DNA from: Clostridiales bacterium
Lineage (GTDB): Bacteria; Bacillota; Clostridia; Lachnospirales; Lachnospiraceae
Length of the DNA stretch: 38,137 nucleotides
Assembly: GCA_014799595.1 (NCBI GenBank)
Contig: JAAVHR010000047.1
Location: forward strand, 1-38,137
Direction: 5' to 3'
Shown: one piece after another, positions 25,175 through 33,297 of the stretch
Position numbering within the stretch: the stretch's first letter is position 1
Layout: each line of letters starts with the position of its first letter
Made by a program: the position numbers and the translations under genes
The notes under the pieces: generated by a model
Seen by the model: the letters and a program-made list of their open reading frames with translations, nothing else
Databases searched by the model: none
What the model was told of the DNA's origin: nothing

Positions 25175-26353
25175 TTAGTGAGATAAATATGGTACCGGAT
25201 CAACATAATTGCCTTTTACAATTACACCAAAATGTAAGTGTGGTCCTGTAGAATATCCTGTAGAACCTACTTCTGCTATCTTTTGTCCCTGTACAACTGT
25301 GTCTCCTACTTTTACTATTCTCTTTGATGCATGCATATAAACTGTATTCAATCCATTACCATGATTAATCATAATGTAATTTCCGGCAGAAGGAGAATAT
25401 GTTGAAATTACCACCGTTCCACCTTTTGCAGCAAGGATAGAAGTTCCCATTGGTGCAGCAATATCTAACCCCTTATGATATGTACTGGCACCTGCGGTTG
25501 GTGCTTTTCTTTTTCCAAAAGGAGAACTAATTCTTCCCTTTATAGACAATGGCCAGCAAAATCCCGAACCCGAAATTTCACTTGGAGTTGCCATATCCAA
25601 ATCACTATTCCTTGCTTGTTCCAACAAAAGAGCTTCTATTTCAGCCTCTTTCTTTTGAATTTCCTCCTCAAATGCTTTTACTTCTTCCGAAGTTGCTGAA
25701 ATAGATTCATTAAATTTATTAATTTCATCTTCTTTTTTCTTAATAATCTTTTTTAGTGTATCTTGTTCTAGTTCTACCTCCTCTTGAAGAGTTTCATACT
25801 GACTCTTTTTTTCAGAAACTGCATTTTTCTTTTCTAATACTTCTAATCTTGTTTCTTTGTAGCTTTCCAGCATTTTATTATCGTATGCTGTAATTTTATT
25901 TACATATTCCATACGATTTAAAACGTCACTAATACTATTTCCACTAAAAATCAGGTCAAGATATCCATTCGAACTGTTTTCATACATGTATTTTATGCGT
26001 TTTTTCATGGTTTCATACTGACTTATCTCTTGTTCCTCAGCAGTTTCTAACTCTGCAGAAACTAACTCCAATTCTTCTGTAACCACTTCTAAATTTCTAT
26101 TAACCTCTTTAAGTTTTTCATCTACCTTATCCATCTTCTTATCCATTTTTTCAATGCTTTCCATTACATTGGTTTTTTCAAGTTCTAAATTGGCAAGTTC
26201 TTCTTGCACTTCGTCACGCCGATCCTCCAGCTTTCTTTTTTCCTTTTCTGCCTCTCCAAGTTCATCTGCATGGGAAGCCGTTCCAATTAATCCTACACCC
26301 AGCATTCCAATCAGACATCCGGTAACAATTCTTCTCCATCTGTTTTTTTTCAT
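25175..26353 (-). CDS. Coiled-coil M23 endopeptidase (EnvC-like, FtsEX partner)
   Basis: 392 residues. A signal peptide precedes a long coiled coil (about 30-255) and a C-terminal LytM/M23 domain (about 265-392). The zinc ligands are intact: the His and Asp in YHKGLDIA and the GPHLHFG His pair, so the enzyme should be active, unlike E. coli EnvC, which only activates amidases. AGGAGG lies before the start. It begins 12 bp after ftsX, as expected for a peptidoglycan hydrolase controlled by FtsEX at the division site or cell cylinder. Confidence 0.93.
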   Translation of the reverse strand: MKKNRWRRIVTGCLIGMLGVGLIGTASHADELGEAEKEKRKLEDRRDEVQEELANLELEKTNVMESIEKMDKKMDKVDEKLKEVNRNLEVVTEELELVSAELETAEEQEISQYETMKKRIKYMYENSSNGYLDLIFSGNSISDVLNRMEYVNKITAYDNKMLESYKETRLEVLEKKNAVSEKKSQYETLQEEVELEQDTLKKIIKKKEDEINKFNESISATSEEVKAFEEEIQKKEAEIEALLLEQARNSDLDMATPSEISGSGFCWPLSIKGRISSPFGKRKAPTAGASTYHKGLDIAAPMGTSILAAKGGTVVISTYSPSAGNYIMINHGNGLNTVYMHASKRIVKVGDTVVQGQKIAEVGSTGYSTGPHLHFGVIVKGNYVDPVPYLSH

Positions 26354-26365
26354 GTTTACATCCTC

Positions 26366-27277
26366 CTACACACGCAAATGTTTCTTCACTGTTATACAAC
26401 TACCTAACAAACCAATTCCTACACCAATTCCAAAACAGATCGGAAGCAGAATAGAAAATTCTGATTTCAAATCTAAAAATACAAGCCACTGGGAAAGCTG
26501 TGCAAAATGTTCTGACATCCACTCAATAACATATTTATACACAAAAGTTAAAATTCCCATAGGAATGGCAGCACCTATCAATCCAATAAGAATACCTTCT
26601 ACAATAAAGGGACCCTGCACAAAAAAGTCTGTTGCACCTATCAACCGCATTATAGCAATTTCCTCTTTTCTTACAGAAATTCCTAATGTAATTGTGGTAC
26701 TAATCAGGAATACAGATACACATACTAAAATGACAATAACAAAAAAAGATACCGCACTAACCAATCCATTAAAGATTGTCAATGTACGAGCAGTTTTACT
26801 AGAGCTGTTTACCTTGCGGATTCCCTCCATATTCTCAAGCTCTTTGACTAGTTCTTTTTGATTAGATACATCATTTACATATATCTCATAAGATGCAGAA
26901 TCTTCTAATGGATTCTCTGTACTAAAAGTATCTACCAATTCCTCTTGTTCTTCAAAAATATCACTCTTAAACCGATTCCAAGCATCTTCAGCAGAAACAT
27001 ATACAACATTTGTCACATTACTTTTTGATTTAATTTCTTGTCCAATCTCAGAAATTCTGCTATCTGTAGTGCCTTCATCAAAAAAAGCAGTAATAGATAC
27101 AGATCCTTCAATATTCTTAATCATATATTGCACGTTACTTACTAAAAAGAAAAATATCCCAAACAGAAACAAACATGCTGTAATGGTAAATATAGATGTA
27201 ATAGAAAACATCCGGTTTCTTTTTATATTCTTAAATCCTTGTACAATACTATAAAAAAATGTATTTATTCTTTCCAT
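26366..27277 (-). CDS. ftsX: Cell division membrane protein FtsX
   Basis: 303 residues with four membrane segments (about 20-45, 180-205, 225-250, 275-297) and a large extracellular loop between the first two. This is the FtsX/MacB-type layout. It couples FtsE ATP hydrolysis to activation of an extracellular wall hydrolase. The ribosome binding site is weak and distant (AAGGGA about 14 bases away), so translation may depend on coupling with ftsE. Confidence 0.95.
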   Translation of the reverse strand: MERINTFFYSIVQGFKNIKRNRMFSITSIFTITACLFLFGIFFFLVSNVQYMIKNIEGSVSITAFFDEGTTDSRISEIGQEIKSKSNVTNVVYVSAEDAWNRFKSDIFEEQEELVDTFSTENPLEDSASYEIYVNDVSNQKELVKELENMEGIRKVNSSSKTARTLTIFNGLVSAVSFFVIVILVCVSVFLISTTITLGISVRKEEIAIMRLIGATDFFVQGPFIVEGILIGLIGAAIPMGILTFVYKYVIEWMSEHFAQLSQWLVFLDLKSEFSILLPICFGIGVGIGLLGSCITVKKHLRV

Positions 27278-27315
27278 AACTTATTAAACAATCCCTTCCC
27301 TGCTACTCTCTTCTT

Positions 27316-28287
27316 TTATTCATCTCTTCCCTGTTTCATAGCCTCAGCTAATGTATGATATCTGTTAGTTGTCTGCATAGATTCTTCGTAAACAAACGTT
27401 TCTGGTTTGCTATAACTTGGTTCTTCTTGTTGATAATCTGTATTTTCAGATGTATTAACAACACTTCCTGTTCTTGATTCATACATATTATTATCATCAG
27501 AATTTATTGTAACTTCTTCCCTCTTTGCTGCTTCTATCAATTCCTCCTGCATTTTCTGGCTGACCTCTCCATAGTTTGGAGCATATTGTCTCTTATAACT
27601 TCCAGCTTCATCATCTCTGACTACAACTCCTTTATCCAGAGTAATCACCCGTTTTTGCATACTCCCCACTATTTCTTGGTTATGTGTAACCACAATGACA
27701 GTAGTCCCTTGTGCATTAATTGCCTCCAACAGATGCATAATCTCTTCCGAATTCTTCGGATCCAAGTTACCAGTAGGTTCATCTGCGATCAGCATAGAAG
27801 GCTGATTGACTAAAGCTCTTGCTAAAGCTACTCTTTGTTGTTCACCACCTGATAACTCTTTAGGAATAGCTTTCTCCTTGTCACTTAATCCTACCAAAGA
27901 TAAAATGCGATGTACATTTTTCCCAATCAAACGGCTTTGAATCCCAATCACCTTTTGGGCAAATGCTACATTCTCATAAACATTACGATCCTTTAGCAAC
28001 CGAAAGTCTTGAAAAACACAACCTATTCTTCTTCGGTGTGCCGCTACCTGTTTATGCTTTAGGTGGGTAATATCTTTTCCATTAACCATAAGCTTTCCAC
28101 CAGTTGGTGATACTTCTCTTAACAATAGTTTCACAAAAGTTGATTTTCCTGAACCACTCTCTCCTACAATAAATACAAACTCACCTTTTGCAATCTTTAC
28201 ATTAACTCCCTTTAGTGCCTGAGTTCCTGTAGGATATGTCATTGCCACATTATCCATAGAAACTATGGTTGCTCCCTTTTCTTCCAC
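27316..28287 (-). CDS. ftsE: Cell division ATP-binding protein FtsE, with long C-terminal tail
   Basis: The ABC ATPase core (about residues 10-230) has Walker A GESGSGKST, signature LSGGEQQR and Walker B MLIADEPT. FtsE is usually about 220-230 residues; here about 90 extra C-terminal residues form a polar tail rich in Ser, Thr, Glu and Tyr. I prefer a GTG start at 28287 (323 residues), because GGAGG lies eight bases before it. The in-frame ATG at 28302 has no ribosome binding site and itself overlaps that GGAGG. First gene of the ftsE-ftsX-M23-ctpA unit. Confidence 0.94.
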   Translation of the reverse strand: MEEKGATIVSMDNVAMTYPTGTQALKGVNVKIAKGEFVFIVGESGSGKSTFVKLLLREVSPTGGKLMVNGKDITHLKHKQVAAHRRRIGCVFQDFRLLKDRNVYENVAFAQKVIGIQSRLIGKNVHRILSLVGLSDKEKAIPKELSGGEQQRVALARALVNQPSMLIADEPTGNLDPKNSEEIMHLLEAINAQGTTVIVVTHNQEIVGSMQKRVITLDKGVVVRDDEAGSYKRQYAPNYGEVSQKMQEELIEAAKREEVTINSDDNNMYESRTGSVVNTSENTDYQQEEPSYSKPETFVYEESMQTTNRYHTLAEAMKQGRDE

Positions 28288-28322
28288 TTTACCCGCCTCC
28301 ATTATTTTCTATTATTCTAATA

Positions 28323-28361
28323 GGCGTGTCCAACACCATATACTCTTGATGCAGACACGCC
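28323..28361 (-). terminator. GC-rich hairpin between the CdaR-like gene and ftsE
   Basis: Stem GGCGTGTC/GACACGCC (28323-28330 with 28354-28361). No U-tract follows on the minus strand (CTATTAGAATA), so it may be a weak terminator or an RNA-stability element. Confidence 0.4.
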
Positions 28362-28368
28362 CTACATT

Positions 28369-29457
28369 TTAATACTCCAAAGATTCAATATATTTCATAT
28401 ATTTTACTACCATTAAGGCAATCTTAAAGGTAATAGCATCCTCAAATACACGCAAATCTAAATTGGTACTCTTTTGTAACTTATCCAAACGATAGACTAA
28501 TGTATTTCTATGGATATAAAGCTGTCTGGATGTCTCAGAAACATTCAAACTATTCTCAAAAAATTTGTTGATAGTAGTCAATGTTTCTTCATCAAAATCA
28601 TCTGGTGACTTTCCATCAAAAATTTCCTTAATGAACATCTTACAAAGCGGCATAGGAAGCTGATAAATCAAACGCCCAATTCCCAAATTGCCATAAGCCA
28701 CAATATCACGTTCCCCATAAAAAATCTTTCCTACATCTAATGCCATTTTGGCTTCTTTATAGGATCGGGATACATCCTTAATCTCAGAAACTATAGTTCC
28801 ATAAGCAATCTGCACCTTTTCCATGGCTTCTGTATTAAGCATATCCAAGATCATCTTTGCAGTTTCGTCCATATCTTCATAAGATTCATTCTCTTTCAGT
28901 TCTTTTACAAGAATGATATTCTTTTCATCTACTGCTGTTATAAAATCCTGAGTCTTACCTGTAAACAATCCACGAACAGTTTCTAACGCATTGCTATCTT
29001 TCTCTACTTTAGTTTCAATTAAAAATACCACACGTCTCACATCGGTTTCGATATGTAGTTTTTTGGCTCTATTATAAATATCTACTAATAACAAATTATC
29101 TAACAATAAGTTCTTAATAAAGTTGTCTTTATCATATCTTTCTTTATAAGCAACCAGAAGATTTTGAATCTGGAAAGATGCGATCTTTCCAATCATGTAT
29201 ACATCATCGCTATCCCCCTTCACCAAAATTACATATTCCAACTGATTCTCATCAAATACCTTAAAAAACTGATATCCCTGCAATACCTGGCTGTCTGCAG
29301 GTGATTCTACGAAGGTTAAAACCGCTTCTTCATACTCTTCTGCATCTCCTATGGTAGATGCCAAAGGTTTTCCTTCCGTATCCATAATACAAATCTCTAC
29401 CCTTGTTATTCCCTTCAGTCCCTCAATTGTACTCTGAAGTATCTGGTTCGAAATCAT
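28369..29457 (-). CDS. CdaR/PucR-family transcriptional regulator
   Basis: 362 residues. The N-terminal part (about 1-105) resembles the sugar-diacid recognition domain of CdaR-type regulators. A middle GGDEF-like region follows. The C-terminus has the PucR-type helix-turn-helix (SLNVSETSRQLYIHRNTLVYRLDKLQ). The effector and targets cannot be read from sequence. AAGGAG is well placed before the ATG. Its leader is long and carries MITE A3 plus a possible small leader frame. Confidence 0.85.
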   Translation of the reverse strand: MISNQILQSTIEGLKGITRVEICIMDTEGKPLASTIGDAEEYEEAVLTFVESPADSQVLQGYQFFKVFDENQLEYVILVKGDSDDVYMIGKIASFQIQNLLVAYKERYDKDNFIKNLLLDNLLLVDIYNRAKKLHIETDVRRVVFLIETKVEKDSNALETVRGLFTGKTQDFITAVDEKNIILVKELKENESYEDMDETAKMILDMLNTEAMEKVQIAYGTIVSEIKDVSRSYKEAKMALDVGKIFYGERDIVAYGNLGIGRLIYQLPMPLCKMFIKEIFDGKSPDDFDEETLTTINKFFENSLNVSETSRQLYIHRNTLVYRLDKLQKSTNLDLRVFEDAITFKIALMVVKYMKYIESLEY

Positions 29458-29511
29458 TTAATCACTCCTTTGTCAATATTGATATATGGTATAGAAAGTC
29501 ACATCTAATTC

Positions 29512-29647
29512 GTAACAGTTCAGCCAGGGGCTGACCTGTTACGGAATTGGGCAAGCTCCGCATTATAAATTGCCCAATTCCAATCCTATTTTAGTCTTTT
29601 TTATGGTCTTGCACAGCGAAGTGTGCAAGACCTACCTGAACTGTTAC
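29512..29647. mobile_element. MITE family A, copy A3 (136 bp, exact 8-bp target duplication)
   Basis: Ends GTAACAGTTCA (29512-29522) and TGAACTGTTAC (29637-29647). The flanks TCTAATTC are identical at 29504-29511 and 29648-29655. It is the same length as A2 but inverted relative to it. Hairpins: the left-end palindrome; GGAATTGGGCAA/TTGCCCAATTCC; and GTCTTGCACA-GCGAAG-TGTGCAAGAC. It is inserted 55 bp before the CdaR-like start codon, within the probable 5' leader. Confidence 0.92.
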
Positions 29648-29714
29648 TCTAATTCACTATTCTATAAACTGTCTGAATCTACAGACAATAACCTGTATTT
29701 ATCATATCATCTTT

Positions 29715-29774
29715 TTAGGCAAAAGTAAATAAAAGATTCAAGTTTTTTTCAACTATTTTTGTTAATTCATGCAA
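29715..29774 (-). CDS. Possible 19-residue leader peptide upstream of the CdaR-like gene
   Basis: AGGAGG lies five bases before a TTG that opens a frame ending at TAA, peptide (M)HELTKIVEKNLNLLFTFA. The same site is nine bases before an ATG that opens only ATG-AAT-TAA. A good promoter lies just upstream (29823-29851). It may be a leader peptide, a minimal regulatory frame, or the remnant of a lost gene. The ribosome binding site is the main evidence. Confidence 0.35.
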   Translation of the reverse strand: MHELTKIVEKNLNLLFTFA

Positions 29775-29822
29775 TCTAACCTCCTATTCTCGTCAAGTAT
29801 ACCAATTTTTTATATGATAACT

Positions 29823-29851
29823 TATATAGTTTTCTTGACTATTTTCGTCAA
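29823..29851 (-). promoter_or_regulatory. Minus-strand promoter for the CdaR-like gene and its leader
   Basis: TTGACG, 17-bp spacer, TATATA. This predicts a leader of about 360 nt containing the small frame and MITE A3. The 13-mer around the -35 (CTATTTTCGTCAA on plus) recurs with one mismatch near 29785-29797 and could be an operator pair. Confidence 0.5.
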
Positions 29852-29863
29852 TCCGAATATCTA
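29835..29863 (+). promoter_or_regulatory. Plus-strand promoter facing structured element E2
   Basis: TTGACT, 17-bp spacer, TATCTA. It overlaps the minus-strand promoter and points toward E2 (29944-30049), with no plus-strand protein gene downstream. Confidence 0.35.
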
Positions 29864-29943
29864 TGCACAATAAAAATTTTCTTTCTTCTATAAACATATT
29901 TCCCCAATATAACTCCATTCATTTCACTTTTTATTTAACCAAG

Positions 29944-30049
29944 ATTGTTCATAATTAATAGGTCAATTGACAATAATTGTAAACAGGTAATACTGTCAAG
30001 CAGCTCCTAGTTGCAATAACAGTGGTCTGCAATATAGAATGTGAACAAT
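29944..30049 (+). ncRNA. Structured repeat E2 (106 nt, paired with E1)
   Basis: Plus-strand copy of the element found on the minus strand at 17564-17669. It begins ATTGTTCATAATTAATAGG and ends GAACAAT, forming the closing stem. Similarity to E1 runs across the full length with paired changes in at least two stems. It is preceded by a plus-strand promoter candidate and lies between two convergent regions without protein genes. It may be an independent small RNA or a palindromic mobile repeat. Confidence 0.5.
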
Positions 30050-30084
30050 TAAGTTTTACATTCCAAAAGATTTTATGTTTCATA

Positions 30085-30129
30085 AGCAAACAAAGAAGGC
30101 TTGTATACAAATTGTATCAAAGCCTTCTT
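30085..30129 (-). terminator. Intrinsic terminator of the sugar ABC ATPase gene
   Basis: Stem AAGAAGGCTT/AAGCCTTCTT (30093-30102 with 30120-30129), continued by TTG and GTATAC-type inner pairing. On the minus strand CTTCTTTGTTTGCTT follows. Confidence 0.7.
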
Positions 30130-30176
30130 CTATCATACTATGTAGGTATTTCCTACACAAATATACCATCCTTATT

Positions 30177-31289
30177 TTAGTTACAAATAATTTCCTCTGT
30201 TGTCTTATCAAAAATATGAATCTTACTAAGATCAAATGCCAACTTAATGGTATCTCCTGGTCTTGCGGTTGTACGAGGATTAACACGTACACACAGATCA
30301 AATTTATCAATGGAGAAGTACAAGAATACTTCCGCACCAAGCATTTCATATACTTTAATAGTAACACTAACAACACTATCTGGAGAAGTATTAATAAATA
30401 CCTCTTCATCCTTAATATCTTCTGGACGAATACCAAGAACAACTGTCTTACCTTCATATCCTCGTGCAATCAATGTCTTAGCTTTCATCTCAGGAACTTT
30501 AATTGATTGAGAACCAAAAGTTAAAATCACATCTGTTCCAGTACTTACCACTTTAGCATCAATAAAGTTCATCTGTGGAGAACCAATAAATCCAGCAACA
30601 AATAGATTCTTTGGTCTCTGATATAAATCAATTGGAGCATCCACCTGCTGAACAATACCGTCTTTCATAACAACAATTCTAGTTCCCAATGTCAAAGCTT
30701 CTGTCTGGTCATGAGTTACATAGATAATGGTTGTTGCTAATTTCTGATGTAATTTAGAAATTTCAATACGCATCTGCACACGTAATTTTGCATCCAAGTT
30801 TGATAAAGGCTCATCCATAAGTAATACTTTAGGACTACGTACAATAGCACGTCCCATTGCTACACGCTGTCTTTGTCCACCAGATAAAGCCTTTGGTTTA
30901 CGATCTAGCAAATGTTCAATCTCCAATGTTTTAGCTGCTTCATGTACCTTTTGGTCGATTTCATTCTTTGGTGTTTTTCTTAATTTCAAAGCAAATGCGA
31001 TATTATCATATATAGTCATATGAGGATACAAAGCGTAATTCTGGAAAACCATCGCAATATCTCTATCTCTTGGCTCCACATCATTTACCAGCTTATCCCC
31101 AATCCATAATTCTCCTGAAGAAATATCTTCCAAACCTGCAATCATTCTAAGTGTTGTAGATTTACCGCATCCAGAAGGTCCTACAAAGATGATAAATTCC
31201 TTGTCTTCAATTTCCAAATTAAAATCTTTTACAGCAACAAATCCGTTGTCATAAGTCTTATTAATGTTTTTCAATGATAAACTTGCCAT
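30177..31289 (-). CDS. Sugar ABC transporter ATPase (MsmK/MsmX/UgpC type)
   Basis: 370 residues. Walker A GPSGCGKST, Q-loop MVFQNYALYPHM, signature LSGGQRQR, Walker B VLLMDEPLSNLDA and the H-loop THDQTEAL are present. The C-terminal TOBE/OB region (about 235-370) is typical of the MalK/UgpC/MsmK group. No permease or binding-protein gene is nearby, as for the shared ATPases (MsmX/MsmK) that energise several sugar importers, which fits uptake of starch oligosaccharides. I use the ATG at 31289 with AGGAGG upstream; a longer frame to 31340 is unsupported. Confidence 0.94.
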   Translation of the reverse strand: MASLSLKNINKTYDNGFVAVKDFNLEIEDKEFIIFVGPSGCGKSTTLRMIAGLEDISSGELWIGDKLVNDVEPRDRDIAMVFQNYALYPHMTIYDNIAFALKLRKTPKNEIDQKVHEAAKTLEIEHLLDRKPKALSGGQRQRVAMGRAIVRSPKVLLMDEPLSNLDAKLRVQMRIEISKLHQKLATTIIYVTHDQTEALTLGTRIVVMKDGIVQQVDAPIDLYQRPKNLFVAGFIGSPQMNFIDAKVVSTGTDVILTFGSQSIKVPEMKAKTLIARGYEGKTVVLGIRPEDIKDEEVFINTSPDSVVSVTIKVYEMLGAEVFLYFSIDKFDLCVRVNPRTTARPGDTIKLAFDLSKIHIFDKTTEEIICN

Positions 31290-31558
31290 TTTCTCTTGTC
31301 CTCCTAATAAATCCAGATTCTCTGATGTGGCACTTTGCAAATCCCCATTCTGTTACCCTTGTCCATTGCAACTCTATGAGACAGCTTCTCCAAATCCCCG
31401 AATCAACTCTTTTTATTTTCTTTTCTATCATACACCAATTTTTTTTCGAAAACCATACCTCAATTAAACAAATAACCTTTTTAATATTTGTGCATTTTGT
31501 ATATACATAAATTTTTTTTTATTTTTTTCTTTCCAAAATATACATTTTATCTTATTTT

Positions 31559-32383
31559 TTAAATATTTTCCATAAATCCTTCTCCGAAAATTTCTTTTGT
31601 TTCAAGCACAATCACGAATGCTTTTTTATCCTCATTGTGAATTATATCCAAAATCCCAATTACTTCTTTTTTTGAAACCACACAAAGCAGCACCCGTTTT
31701 TCCATCTTTTCATACATACCCATGCCCTCTAAAAGAGTAACACCTCTATTCTTTTCTACCATTATACGATTCCCAATCTCCTCATTTTTATTAGAAAATA
31801 CCATAACCGCCTTTCCAAATTGAACTCCCGCCAAACATGCATCCATAACACGGGAGGTAATAAATACTGCCACAATTGCATAGAGTGCCTGATAAAATCC
31901 GAATACAATAGCACCTATAAATACAATACTTCCATCAATTATTGCAAGCAATGTGGATACTGGATATCTTTTTTTCCAATGATGCAAAAGAGTAGCTGCC
32001 AAATCACTTCCGCCTGTAGAGGTATCTGCTCCAAAAACAAATCCAAGGCCAATTCCAGATATTGATGCACCAAGTAAAGTTGCAAGCCACAAGTCTTCTT
32101 TCACAACAGTAATAACCGGAATCACTAACAGCATGATAGAAAAAGAAAAAGTGGCAAAGATGGTTTTCTTGATAAATTCCCTTCCTTTTATCTTCCATCC
32201 AAGCCACAATAATGGTATATTCAAAATATAGTTGGTAATTCCCGCAGGAATACCGAAACATCGATAAACCAAAATGGCAAGTCCAGATACTCCTCCCGTA
32301 ACCATATTAGCAGGTGTATAAACCATATTTACTGCAAATGCCATAATAGTAGTTCCAAGCCATATCTTTCCATACTGTTTCAA
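31559..32383 (-). CDS. YitT-family membrane protein
   Basis: About 274 residues. Five to six membrane segments (DUF161, about 10-190) precede a cytoplasmic DUF2179 domain (about 215-270). The function of YitT proteins is not established. GGAGG lies eight bases before a TTG at 32383, which I take as the start; an in-frame GTG at 32398 overlaps that GGAGG. It follows the WecG-like gene by 32 bp. Confidence 0.87.
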   Translation of the reverse strand: MKQYGKIWLGTTIMAFAVNMVYTPANMVTGGVSGLAILVYRCFGIPAGITNYILNIPLLWLGWKIKGREFIKKTIFATFSFSIMLLVIPVITVVKEDLWLATLLGASISGIGLGFVFGADTSTGGSDLAATLLHHWKKRYPVSTLLAIIDGSIVFIGAIVFGFYQALYAIVAVFITSRVMDACLAGVQFGKAVMVFSNKNEEIGNRIMVEKNRGVTLLEGMGMYEKMEKRVLLCVVSKKEVIGILDIIHNEDKKAFVIVLETKEIFGEGFMENI

Positions 32384-32415
32384 TCGCAATACCTCCACTT
32401 CGGACTAAAAGAATT

Positions 32416-33144
32416 TTAGTCACTATTCTGTTTCATATATTGCTCATATTCCATACAAAATATACGTTTGTGTATATTTTTCATTAGGTTCTTTTTTATT
32501 TTTATCAAATTATGATATATTTTGGTATGGACTTCTCTTTCTAGATATGTAAGATATTGCTCAACTACTTTCTGTACCAAAACATCTGCACCAATACAAA
32601 CTTTACCATTTAATTTATCTGCATTTTCCATAATCCAATTCTCTTGAATTTGTGGTGCTATGGCAGTCAAAATAACATCTGGACAATTGGTATTAATATC
32701 GTTGAGCAACTTTTCATCATCCATATCCTCATCTGTTACAAAAGTTCCAACCATTTGTAATGCCGGACATTGTTCTTCACAATAATGAAGAAATAATTCT
32801 GTTTTTTCTAATTCATCTCCCACTAGATAAACACTCCGGTGGCTTTCTTCTAAAGCATGAAGCAACCCTTCCATACAGGATTCATTTATCACAACATCTT
32901 TTTGTTCTAACAATTCTGCGGATTCCTTAAAAAGTATCTCCTCTTCTCCCGGAAGAAGCATCTGAAAACCAGCAACCCTCCTCCGATAGTCTGGTGAATC
33001 CATGGCTTCTTCAATAATGGGAACAGACAAAAACAGGATGGCACGCATCTGTTCGTCATTACAATAATCATCTATGGTTTTATTCAACAAATCCAAGGTT
33101 AGTATCTCAACCTGAAAATCCAGAATATTTATCTTCTGTTCCAT
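32416..33144 (-). CDS. Degenerate WecG/TagA-family glycosyltransferase-like protein
   Basis: 242 residues from the ATG at 33144 (GGGGAG eight bases upstream). The overall layout matches WecG/TagA/CpsF: RSVYLVGDELEKTELFLHYC, PALQMVGTF, and a CPDVILTAIAPQIQENWI segment like the family's APKQEKW. But the family's N-terminal PNAE-like motif is replaced here by LSVP, and the PDG motif carrying the catalytic Asp by PGE. The late GxGGxFD segment is also missing. I therefore suspect loss of transferase activity or a new role. It lies between the LytR_C protein and YitT. Confidence 0.7.
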   Translation of the reverse strand: MEQKINILDFQVEILTLDLLNKTIDDYCNDEQMRAILFLSVPIIEEAMDSPDYRRRVAGFQMLLPGEEEILFKESAELLEQKDVVINESCMEGLLHALEESHRSVYLVGDELEKTELFLHYCEEQCPALQMVGTFVTDEDMDDEKLLNDINTNCPDVILTAIAPQIQENWIMENADKLNGKVCIGADVLVQKVVEQYLTYLEREVHTKIYHNLIKIKKNLMKNIHKRIFCMEYEQYMKQNSD

Positions 33145-33214
33145 CCTATTCACTCCCCTTCTCTCATCATCATGCCCTCACACACTCTTATTCCAAAGTG
33201 TGGAGGATATTCTT

Positions 33215-33223
33215 ATTTTACCA
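33215..33223 (-). promoter_or_regulatory. Extended -10 promoter for the WecG-like gene
   Basis: TGGTAAAAT on the minus strand. Downstream, in the leader, CCTCCACACT/AGTGTGTGAGG forms a hairpin (about 33176-33207) without a U-tract. Confidence 0.35.
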
Positions 33224-33297
33224 TACTTTTCAGGGGTAGGTATTACGTTTCCATTAAATATCTGTTTCCATAGTTTAAATTATATTGTAACTACATT

